A DNA stretch of 64,000 nt from the NCBI GenBank assembly GCA_023014335.1, contig JAECYW010000022.1:372001-436000 (forward strand), given 5' to 3'. The notes below the pieces were generated by a model that did no database searches, was not told where the DNA came from, and saw nothing but the letters and a program-made list of their open reading frames with translations. Source of the stretch: Galerina marginata (lineage: Eukaryota > Basidiomycota > Agaricomycetes > Agaricales > Galerinaceae). A program made the translations under genes and the position numbers. The first letter of the stretch is position 1. Every line of letters starts with the position of its first letter. This document shows, piece by piece, positions 35,680 to 45,447 of this stretch.

Positions 35680-36020
35680 AACCGTCGATTCCTTTCCCAT
35701 ACGGATACAATTATCTAACAACCTGGATTTATTACTCAATTTTGTATTATACTTTCTATGTAGATCGTTGTACATACTCCAACTTCAAAGCAGATTGACA
35801 AGAAACATATCATACATTACGCACTCGAAACGATGAGCTCTATCGCACAAATTCAACAAATGTCCAATGACTTTCTACCAAGATCCAACTTCAATATAAC
35901 TCCATCCGTAATCCCTTCCACTCTACGAAAAGAAAACAGAAACTTCAAATGTTTAAGAACTCAAAATAATCGAATAAAAGCTATGAACATACCATGCGTA
36001 TTCCAGACGGCTTCCTCTGT
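35680..36020. other. Intergenic within element
   Basis: AT-rich 3' flank shared by the convergent transposase and small orphan genes. No coding frame with support. Confidence 0.5.
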
Positions 36021-36543
36021 TCAGTCCATAGCAATCAACCTGTCCAGGTAGTAGACCATCCCTTCCCGTACCCAAACAGAATCCTTGTTGTCCAACTCCC
36101 TATCTTGGTAGTCCGGCGTGTCGTCCGGATTCAAAGGGTGGAATAGGTGCATCCCCCCAAGGTAGTGGCCATCCCTTCGATGTAGTCGTCCAGTCCAATG
36201 ATAGCGGTCTTCGGTATGCGACGTGTGGAAATCAGAGCTGCATGCAGGTGAGCGAGATTCGAAAAGCTAATGAAAATGCTCACCTAATAACGACGAACGA
36301 ATCCTGTACCGCGTCCCAGCCATAGGCCTCAACCAATTCGGCCTTTAGAAATTTCATGGCTCGTTGAGCGATCCGTTCCATTGCGAGACGAGCCGCCCTA
36401 GTATTTGGATAGCATGTGTCGAGCCATGCAAGCGTGAATAACATTGGAGCGATGGAAGAGTTGGAAGACAGTGATAGTCGTAGTTGATGATGAGTGAGGT
36501 TGATGATGAGTGACGGATTAGACGAAAACGTTATTGGCTTCAA
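36021..36543 (-). CDS. Small element-borne orphan protein, 158 residues
   Basis: Two exons (36543-36284, 36237-36021) joined across a 46-nt intron give 158 residues. The first half contains a helical block (ARLAMERIAQRAMKFLKAEL) ending VEAYGWDAVQDSFVVI. The second is rich in His, Asp and aromatic residues (HWTGRLHRRDGHYLGGMH, DSVWVREGMVYYLDRL). No known domain is apparent. It is the gene nearest the right array, convergent with the transposase. It could be an accessory protein of the element. Confidence 0.65.
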
Positions 36544-36809
36544 CGGTTCAATAATTATCTCGCAATATTAATAATATAACCAATTTTGACACTTCAAAAC
36601 AATATCACCCTGTATTCACCTAAATCACCTAGTCATTCTAAAGTTACATTATAAGCGCCAAAAAACTGACGCTGGTATCTCTAAATATAGATCCAATAAA
36701 TGAAAAAACGTCAGAGCACGTGGACCGAGTTGTTACGGAACACTCCTTAGTTTGAGAGTCCGCACTGTACTGATCCGAAGGTCCGAGTCGCCCACAGAAG
36801 CTTCCGAAT

Positions 36810-39800
36810 GTCGACTAAACTTCTATTAATAGTCATGGAATTCCATTCTATTTAGCGGTGAACAGATCTAACAACAGTTTCTGGAAGAATTCGTGCCAGG
36901 GAACTATTTCCTTCCCACTCAAATGGAAATATTCAACTCAACTAACATTGAATGGTCTTGAGATTCCATTTCAATTAGCAGTGAACGGATTTTGGATACT
37001 ATATCAGCTGGAATTCGTTCTGGGGAACCATTCGCCTCCCATTGAATAGAAATGCTCGACTAGATTGATATTTAATAGTCGTAAAATTCCATTTTAATTA
37101 GCGGTGAACGGAATCTTACCACCATTTCTGGAGGAATTCGTCCTAGGGAACCATTGCCATCCCATTTAAATGGTGATACTCGACTCACCTTGTAAGGAAA
37201 CCATTGCCCTTGATATTTAAATAGTAATACTCGACTCAGCGTACTTTGAATGGCCTTGAAACTCCAAAATTCCATTTCAAGTAGCGGTGGACGGAATCTG
37301 ACTACCGTTTCTTCCGGAATTTGTACCAGGCAACCATTTCCTTCACCTCAATTTACACTAATGGCCTTGATATTCCGTTTCACTTAGCTGTGAACGGAAT
37401 TTGACAACTATCTTTGGAGGAATTCGTTCTGGGGAACCATTCCCTCCCATTTAAATAGAAAGACTCGACCAAATATCGAGCCAACGGTCTTGAAATTCCA
37501 ATTTAATTAGAGTGAACAGGATATGACCACCGTTTCTGGAAGAATTCGTGCCAGAAAACCATTCTCCTCTGATGTCAATAGAAATACTCAACTCAATTTA
37601 CATTGAATGGTGTTGAAATTCGGTTTCAATTAGCGATGAACGGAATTTGACAACCTTTCCCGGAGGAATTCGTTCTGGTGAACCATTCCCCTCCCATTTA
37701 AATAGAAAGACTCGACCAAATATCGAGCCAACGGTCTTGAAATTCCAATTTAATTAGAGTGAACAGGATATGACCACCGTTTCTGGAAGAATTCGTGCCA
37801 GAAAACCATTCTCCTCTGATGTCAATAGAAATACTCAACTCAATTTACATTGAATGGTGTTGAAATTCGGTTTCAATTAGCGATGAACGGAATATGACAA
37901 CCATTCCTGGAGGAATTCGTTCTGGGGAACCATTCCCCTCCCATTTAAATAGAAAGAGTCGACCAAATATCGAGCTAATGGTCTTGAAATTCTAATTTAA
38001 TTAGGGTGAACAGGATATGACCACCGTTTCTGGAAGAATTCGTGCCAGAAAACCATTCTCCTCTGATGTCAATAGAAATACTCAACTCAATTTACATTGA
38101 ATGGTGTTGAAATTCCGTTTCAATTAGCGATGAACGGAATTTGACAACTATCTTTGGAGGAATTCGTTCTGGGGAACCATTCCCTCCCATTTAAATAGAA
38201 AGACTCGACCAAATATCGAGCCAACGGTCTTGAAATTCCAATTTAATTAGAGTGAACAGGATATGACCACCGTTTCTGGAAGAATTCGTGCCAGAAAACC
38301 ATTCTCCTCTGATGTCAATAGAAATACTCAACTCAATTTACATTGAATGGTGTTGAAATTCCGTTTCAATTAGCGATGAACGGAATCTGACAACCATTCC
38401 TGGAGGAATTCGTTCTGGGGAACCATTCCCCTCCCATTTAAATAGAAAGAGTCGACCAAATATCGAGCTAATGGTCTTGAAATTCTAATTTAATTAGGGT
38501 GAACAGGATATGACCACCGTTTCTGGAAGAATTCGTGCCAGAAAACCATTCTCCTCTGATGTCAATAGAAATACTCCACTCAATTTACATTGAATGGTGT
38601 TGAAATTCCGTTTCAATTAGCGATGAACGGAATCTGACAACCATTCCTGGAGGAATTCGTTCTGGGGAACCATTCCCCTCCCATTTAAATAGAAAGAGTC
38701 GACCAAATATCGAGCTAATGGTCTTGAAATTCTAATTTAATTAGGTGAACAGGATATGACCACCGTTTCTGGAAGAATTCGTGCCAGAAAACCATTCTCC
38801 TCTGATGTCAATAGAAATACTCAACTCAATTTACATTGAATGGTGTTGAAATTCCGTTTCAATTAGCGATGAACGGAATTTGACAACCTTTCCCGGAGGA
38901 ATTCGTTCTGGTGAACCATTCCCCTCCCATTTAAATAGAAAGACTCGACCAAATATCGAGCCAACGGTCTTGAAATTCCAATTTTAATTAGAGTGAACAG
39001 AATCTGACCACCGTTTCCTTCCAGAATTCATCCTAGAGAACCGTTCCCCTCTGATGTGAATAGAAATACTCAACTTAATTTACACTGAATGGTCTTGAAG
39101 TTCCGTTTCACTTAGCGGTGAACAGAATTTGACAACCTTTCCCGGAGGAATTCGTTCTGGTGAACCATTCCCCTCCCATTTAAATAGAAAGACTCGACCA
39201 AATATCGAGCTAATGGTCTTGAAATTCTATTTTAATTAGGGTGAACAGAATCTGACCACCGTTTCCTTCCAGAATTCGTCCTAGGGAACCATTCCCTCTG
39301 ATGTAAATAGAAATACTCAACTTAATTTACACTGAATGGTCTTGAAGTTCCGTTTCACTTAGCGGTGAACAGAATTTGACAACCTTTCCCGGAGGATTTC
39401 GTTCTGGTGAACCATTCCCCTCCCATTTAAATAGAAAGGCTCGACAAAATATCGAGCTAACGGTCTTGAAATTCCAATTTAAATACGGTCAACAGAATCT
39501 GACCACCGTTTCTTCCAGACTTCGTATTAGGAAACCATTCCCCTCCCATGTGAATAGAAATACTCAACTTAATCTACATTGAATGGTCTTGAAATTCCGT
39601 TTACCTTAGCGGTGAACGGAACTTGACAACCATTTCCGGAGGACTTCGTTCCGGTGAACCATTCGCCTCGCATTCGAATAGAAAGGCTCCACTGAATTTC
39701 TATTTGATAGTCTTGAAATTCCATTCTATTCAGCCGTGAACAGAATCTATCCACCATTTCTGGAAGTATTCGTGCCAGGGAACTATTTCCTTCCCACTTA

Positions 39801-40110
39801 AATGGAAATACTCACCTCAATTTACATCGAACGGTCCTAAAATTCCGTTTCAATTAGCTTTGAACGGAATTTGACAACCACTTCCGGAAGAATTCGTTCC
39901 GGTGAACCATTCCCTCCCATTTATATAGCAAGACTTGACTAAATTTCTACTCAATATTCTTGAAATTCCAATTTAATTAAGGTGAACGGAATCTGACCAC
40001 TCTTTCTTCCAGAATTCGTCCCAGGGATCCATTCCCCTCCCATGTGAATAGAAATACTCAACTCAATTGACACTGAATGGTATTGGAATTGCATTCATCA
40101 ATTGTGAACA
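36810..40110 (-). repeat. Right satellite array of the composite element, inverted relative to the left array
   Basis: A tandem array of the same family as 20.05-23.99 kb but reverse-complemented. In the central part (about 37.4-38.95 kb) the period is close to 247 nt, made of two diverged half-units of about 123 nt. Each half-unit contains a GGGAACCATTCCC-type near-palindrome, CCATTTAAAT, and a GAATTCGT block. Units near both ends are more diverged. Confidence 0.9.
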
Positions 40111-40185
40111 GACTCCCGCTGCATGGGTGTCCCAGATCATGTGATGCTGTGAACTTGCCTCTGTGCGACAATGCTCACCTGCTGA

Positions 40186-40217
40186 GACCAGCGGGCTGTC
40201 CTTGTTTTTGTCGATTT
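40186..40217 (-). repeat. Right copy of inverted flank segment
   Basis: Reverse complement of the left 32-nt segment with one mismatch. It lies about 70 nt upstream of the CFEM gene start, so it could contribute to that gene's promoter or 5' UTR. Confidence 0.75.
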
Positions 40218-40288
40218 GTCGTTCCCACAAAGAACACCTGGTGACTCGACGCCTATCCGTATCTGCTTGACCTCCACCTCCTTCACCG

Positions 40289-41069
40289 TTGACCTCCATG
40301 TATCGCCATTTACCACTCTCTTTGCTCGTTTTATTGCAATTTTCACTGTCAGTATGGTCAGCAGCGTCTCTAGTGCCTCCGTCAACATTTCCAACGCTGT
40401 CTGCGACTTCCTCGGGCTCTTCGTCCTCGTCGTTGTCCGCAACATCCAGCGGCTCTACTAGTTTGAGCGCGTCTTCGTCTGCGAGCACAACTAGCAGTGC
40501 ACAATTTCCAAGTTTGAGTGGATATTCACCTTGTGGTGAGCACGGAACTTTGGTTGCAAAAGTGAGGAAATTGGCCGCTGATTATTTTTCTTGTTCGCCT
40601 GCGGAATATCACAGTTTCCAATTGTTTAGCCGACGCAATCTCGAGGGTTAACTGTTCGAGCGTCATTGACGTAAATTGTTTCTGCGTACAGTAAGTTCTT
40701 ACCTATTGTGATTTTTTCATGCAAACATCCAACCCACCTTGTTCTTTTCAAAGACCAAACTTTCCTGCAGAACTGTCCAGCTGCGTACTAGCCAATTGTC
40801 CTACGGAGATTGGGACTTCCGAAAACCTTGCACAGCAATTCTGCAACGTCGCATCCACCAGCGTGTCTCTGACATTCATATCTATTCCTACAACGTCCTC
40901 CTCCGGCTCGACCTCGTCGTCTTCATCGTCAACAAGCACCTCTTCCACAAGTGCCGCTACCTCGAAGAGTGCGGCGATTTTGAACACGGGTAGCCTTCAA
41001 CACGGGACCGTTGTTGCCCTCGGGATGAGCATGCTAGGGATTTTGCTCGGCGCATATGTCATACACTGA
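40289..41069 (+). CDS. CFEM-domain GPI-anchored cell-surface protein
   Basis: Three exons (40289-40535, 40615-40690, 40754-41069) give 212 residues; the ATG at 40298 is also possible. The order is a signal peptide (LPLSLLVLLQFSLSVWSA), a Ser/Thr-rich stretch, then a CFEM-type Cys pattern (YSPCVSNCLADAI, VNCSSVIDVNCFC, ELSSCVLANCP, LAQQFCNVAS), a second Ser-rich stalk, and a hydrophobic C-terminus (TVVALGMSMLGILLGAYVI) suited to GPI anchoring. CFEM proteins sit in the fungal wall or membrane and several bind haem or act at host surfaces; which role applies here is unknown. The introns cut the CFEM domain in phase. The gene is intact and starts immediately beside the composite element. Confidence 0.85.
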
Positions 41070-41430
41070 CTCGATCCCTGATTCCTTTGACTACTTTTTG
41101 GAGACCGCCATGCACGCCCTTCTTGACGTCGATTGGGAAGATATCCAGATATCCAGGTTGACCCTCACGGATCCGCTTTCACATTACAGACAATTATTCG
41201 ATCATCAGTATTTAAATAGGACCACACATCATACCCACTTGTATCCATCTCATTAATATTAATAAAATTTGTACAGTTTTCGTGATTCGTTTCAAACCTG
41301 CACTCGGATTCTATGAACAAATTGCGTTGACAACATCGGTTCCTCAAGGCCATATATTTTTTTCGTAGTGGTGATTAAATTATACATGATACAGTAGTGA
41401 CAAAAATCACAACGGGGCAAGACAAATAAA
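41070..41430. other. Intergenic, convergent 3' ends
   Basis: AT-rich spacer between the CFEM gene (+) and the membrane-protein gene (-). No gene seen. Confidence 0.5.
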
Positions 41431-42803
41431 TTAAGTCCAATTCAATTTGTCCGGGATGTTGACCATTCGCTCAGGAGCCCTCCAACCAGCTCCAAGCTGC
41501 CGCTTCAGCACGTCCATGACATCCAAAAGCCTCGTATCTTGACACCGCGTCTTGTCCACAGACCGCCACCACCCCCATAGCCTCCATCTTGTCGCATTTC
41601 GGATCCATAAATCCCGCATCGCCTCCTTCGTTGCACTGTCGGAGAGCCAGAACTGATAATAGTGCCATGCAGAGCCGCACTGTCCCAGGAAGCTGTCCTC
41701 AGGATTTGTACGGTGCAGGGCGAGGTGGGAGGGGGCGTCGGGGTCATTGTGCCATACAGTAATGAAGCGCTCGGGGAAGAGGAAGAACAGAGTATTGATG
41801 AGTGAGATGTCCTTTCCGATGAAGATCTCGAGGGACAGGTAGTGGTCGTGATAGGCGTAGAACGTTCGTGCAAACCAGTCGATAGCAGCTGGGGTGCCGC
41901 CGAAGAAAGAACCTAGTGAGTAAACTAGTGGTCAATAAAAGTGTTGGGGCGGATAATTGCGAAATAGAGCGCACCCTCGCTAAATTTGTTGTCGATGGGA
42001 CCCATGCTTTCAGACCAGAAGGACATAGTGGCATGGGGTGCATCAAACACCGGCACGAACACCAAGTCCTCCTTCGCCGTCCCAGTCAACTGGCTACCCT
42101 CCTCCCATACCTCTTGCAGCCTCCCAAACGAAGGCCAATCGCGATACTGATGTTCTGGATTCCGGAAGCTCGCTGCATCGTTCCAGAAAGCAAATTCATA
42201 ATTCTCCCCTTTCGCCTTCAAAGTGCGGATGGCGCTGTCGAGGAAGAATGCCTTGGAGTTGCGCACAGCGTAATTTTCCGTCATATTCGAGCGGCGGCCG
42301 CGCTCTCTGTCTTTCTTTTGTATACGCAGATAGAGCTCCTCTTTTCCCTTCAAGGGCGGGATCTCGAAAGGGGTGGTGTATGTGGTGTCGACTGTGATCA
42401 TCAACCCAGATTTTCGGAGTGTTTGGAATTGTGGGCCCATCTCGGGGGTAGTGTAGAGATAGACATCGGTAGTGACAGTAGTAAGGTAGTTTTTCAGCCA
42501 TTCATCATACTTCTCCTGCGGGTATTTCATCTTTGGCAAAGGAAATACCGCAGAAACCAACAGAATTCGGGACTTCGCCGCAGTAATTGGCTCAGGTTGC
42601 CCTGGCACATTGGCAAGGGTGTCGTCCGCCTTCTGGCCAGAAATGTCCCCGTCCACTTGTGTGATATCACCAGGCTGAGAGACGAAGAACGGGGTACCGC
42701 CATAGCGCATGTAGACGGTGGATGCGAGGATGTACATCAGCGTCAGCGCTCCAGCCAGCGCCAGCCTCGCTCTCAGCTTTGTCGGGAGGAAACGAATGCC
42801 CAT
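41431..42803 (-). CDS. Type II membrane protein, probable Golgi-type glycosyltransferase-like enzyme
   Basis: Two exons (42803-41975, 41912-41431) give 436 residues. A short basic cytosolic tail (MGIRFLPTKLRARLAL) precedes one membrane helix (about residues 14-30), then a lumenal domain starting near SRILLVSAVFPLPKMKYP. Features include FEFAFWNDAASFR-like and VWHNDPDAPSHL blocks, a SFFGG turn right after the splice site, and a C-terminal GWWRSVDKTRC. The topology and the NDPDAP-type acidic motif resemble Golgi glycosyltransferases of the HtrL/YibB-like kind, but I cannot name a family with certainty. The frame is fully open, without indels. Confidence 0.75.
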
Positions 42804-43035
42804 TTTAGGTATGGAATTGTGCTCAGCACTGAGCGCCGGGCTGAGGACGAGCTGGCAATCCTTTCCTTGTCGATGGTGGTGGTGGTTGTGAGAGAAAGAT
42901 ATTTATATTCGGCTAATGATGCGAAATACATATTTGGGAACTATTTAGGGGTTAGTTTATGTAAACAGTACTTTTTGTTTCTGACGGTCCTTGAGCAGCA
43001 TGTATAAGTCAAGACGTACGGATAAACAAGCTTAC

Positions 43036-43160
43036 GACCCGTCGCTACGCGCCGGGGTTCGCTTCGCTCACCCGGCTCTGCGCTACGGGTCTCCAGCTTG
43101 CCGGGGCTGCGCCCCTGGACCCCGCTCCGTCGGCGCTTCGCGCCTCCGTAGTGATTCTTT
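43036..43160. repeat. GC-rich fold-back block
   Basis: In an otherwise AT-rich stretch, 43036-43092 is a near-palindrome with arms beginning ACCCGT and ending ACGGGT. It is followed by smaller hairpins (GGGGCTGCGCCCC, GGCGCTTCGCGCC). Such GC palindromes with CGCTTCGCG cores are typical of GC clusters in fungal and algal organelle DNA, so an organelle-derived insertion is possible. Confidence 0.6.
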
Positions 43161-43209
43161 TAAAAATTCTGTACAAATTTTGTAGTGCGTAAATTGAATT
43201 TGAGTAGAC

Positions 43210-43278
43210 GAAAAAATGCATGACAGAAGCAGGCAGTCTCGCTTCGCTCGCCTACCTGCTTCTGCCTTGCATTTTTTC
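43210..43278. repeat. Fold-back element, copy 1
   Basis: A 69-nt hairpin with 27-nt arms matching at 24 positions around a loop of TCTCGCTTCGCTCGC. Arms start GAAAAAATGCA and include CAGAAGCAGG. Confidence 0.75.
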
Positions 43279-43323
43279 TATTTCTTATGGTAAGGTGGAA
43301 ACACAGAATAAAACTTCAGTCAA

Positions 43324-43394
43324 CGAAAAAATGAGAGACAGAAGCAGGCAGTCTCGCTTTGCTCGCCTACCTGTTTCTGCCTCTCATTTTTTCG
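43324..43394. repeat. Fold-back element, copy 2
   Basis: A 71-nt hairpin nearly identical to the one at 43210-43278. Arms of 28 nt match at 25 positions; the loop is TCTCGCTTTGCTCGC. Arm and loop changes suggest the two copies diverged after duplication or transposition. Confidence 0.75.
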
Positions 43395-43539
43395 TATTCA
43401 TAAGTATCTTTTGTGTATTCTTAGTCCCATAATGTAAACCTACACTATTATATGTTCCGTTCACTCATTTAAATGTGTGAATGGTTTTAATAAATGTATA
43501 TCATTCTAGAAATAGTATCTAATACATTAATATATAAAT

Positions 43540-44940
43540 AAGTGGGATGTGAGCAGTAGATGGGGTAGGACAGAGCGGGGGCAGCACAGTCCCAATGCTC
43601 AGTATCACTTCCTACATCGACAGGGTAGGCTGCACGCTGATGTGGGGTGCCGCAGACGACGTGGTGGGGTGGTGGTCTCAGGGCATGCTGGTGGTGGTAA
43701 TGGAGCCGCAGCGGTGCTGCAGACAATGTTGAGGTGGTGGCAGTGGCCGCCGCAACAATGTCGTGGTGTCGCAGTTGCCAACACCGGTGCGGTTGGTCAT
43801 CACACTGATGTGGAGGCCCTCTCATCATCTGGTGCTGTGCTCGCGTTCTCGTTTGCGTCTTCGTAACCCCCGACACCTGCACGGTGGGGGTACTGGGCGC
43901 AACGGCCGTCGTCGCTGACAGGGGGTGCGGTGTGCTGTCTCCTCATCTTCCCCACACCTGCGGTGAGTTCCCGCTGATATGGGGTACTGGGAGCACGACA
44001 GCCGTCGTCACAAATGGTGGGCATGGTTGTCGAGGCGCTGACCGGCGCAGTATACCCTTACACCAACACGGTTGATTTCCGTGTCGATGTCGGGTGTGCG
44101 CCGTCTCGTCACCCCGTTCCCCCACAGCTACGTGGTGGGCTCCTCGTTGATGTGGGGGTACTTGACGCGATGGCCGTCGCAGATGGTGGATGGGGCCGAG
44201 GTGACGTGACTCCGGAGTCGCTGAACGATGCCGCAAGGTGGTGCTGTGTGGGTTAGCTGTACGGGGGCGGTTGTTTTCGCTGCTCACCTGGTGGTTCCTC
44301 CTCGAAATCCCTCCGTTTGGCCCATTTCCAGCCTAAAACCCACATTGGAGGGGAGGGGCGTGGGCGAATGTGGGTCCTGAGGTGCTGGACGGTCGACGCT
44401 GGAATGGGGGGGTATCAGTTAGTTGCACAGCAGGGGGTTATGTTCTCGACGTACCTGGGTGTGGTTGTCGGAACGTGGCGCCAGAGCGGGGGCAACGCGG
44501 AGTGCCCAGGCGCTGTATGGTGCTGCAAGGTGGGTTAGTTGGACGGCGGCGGCTGTTTTTGTTACTCACCTGGTGATCCCCCCCTCCCCCCCGGAAATCC
44601 CTCCGTACCGGGTGTATTTACCCGTCGTCGCGTGTTCCTGCTAAGACGTGGCGGCGAATGCGGGTCCTAAGGTGCTGGCAGACACTGCAATGGGGGGGCG
44701 GTATCAGTTAGTTGTAGAGCGGGGAGGTTATTTTTCACGACGTACCTGGGTATGCTTGTCGTGACGTGGGCAACGCGGGGTGCTGAGGCGCTGTAAGGTG
44801 CTGCGAGGTGGGTTAGTTGGACGGTGGCAGTCGTTTTCGTGGCTCACCCGGTGATTCTCCCCCGAAAACCCTCATTTTGTCCCCGTTTCCGGCCCACATC
44901 CCTCATTGGAGAGGAGGGGCGCTCGGAAAGGTCGTGGGCG
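43540..44940. repeat. GC-rich diverged tandem repeats
   Basis: Two related repeat sets. In 43.86-44.25 kb, units of very roughly 115-200 nt share GGGTACT and GCCGTCGT cores. In 44.24-44.94 kb, three units of about 290 nt share GGTGGGTTAGTTGGACGG, CTCACCTGGTGAT and GTATCAGTTAGTTG. Open frames here follow the repeat unit and are not considered genes. Confidence 0.7.
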
Positions 44941-45447
44941 TCGATTGAGCCACGTCAGATGATGTTGGTGGGACGGCGGACGGACGGCGGACGTGCCACA
45001 AAGTGGTGGTGGTTGAAAGAAAGTGACGCGACGCGGAGACATCAACAAACCTCAAACTGTGGGAATTTCCTGGGAAGCCGGGCCCGGTTGGAGCGAAGAG
45101 AGGGCGGTTGGTTCAAACTCAGCTTATTACATAACATTATTAAGTAACATTCTTATGTCATCAAAAACCCGTCCTCTCTTAATATCTTTGATATTCACCA
45201 ATCCAGGTAACAGGTACTAGAAAAAACTTCTATGAATGCGCTTGGAATATTCAATGCACACCTTTCTACTGTTTTCTTGAGAGCATGGTCACGTGGCTAG
45301 TATCTTCATGAACGTTCAACTTTTCAAATTTCAACGCTCTCCTCAGACCACGAGAGGAGCCAGTTGTGAGTGAGTCTCCCATCAAAATAGCCAAGTCATA
45401 TTTCTTACTGATCACCTCTCAGCGTAGCAGCGATTACAAATTTCCTC
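44941..45447. other. 5' flank of the F-box-like gene
   Basis: No supported gene. The composition drops from GC-rich repeats to ordinary AT-richer sequence at about 45.12 kb. Confidence 0.4.

Larger units (their letters stand above)
19782..40217. mobile_element. Candidate composite KDZ-type DNA transposon with satellite arms
   Basis: The unit is bounded by a 32-nt segment present at 19782-19813 (+) and 40186-40217 (-), identical but for one base. Inside these lie two arrays of the same repeat family in opposite orientation, about 3.9 and 3.3 kb. Between the arrays are seven intact multi-exon genes, one a KDZ/CxC transposase. KDZ elements are known in fungi as large DNA transposons carrying extra genes. 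The outer limits are inferred: the 32-mers may be the termini, may lie just outside them, or may belong to an older repeat. I could not identify a target-site duplication by eye. No TET/JBP-type dioxygenase, often found with fungal KDZ elements, was seen. Confidence 0.7.

Noticed and set aside
24104..36543. A TET/JBP dioxygenase expected in fungal KDZ elements
   Set aside because: None of the seven element genes shows an HxD...H iron-binding pattern with the family context; not supported.
43540..45147. GC-rich open frames of 70-115 codons
   Set aside because: They follow the tandem repeat unit, overlap in several frames on both strands and lack domain features.
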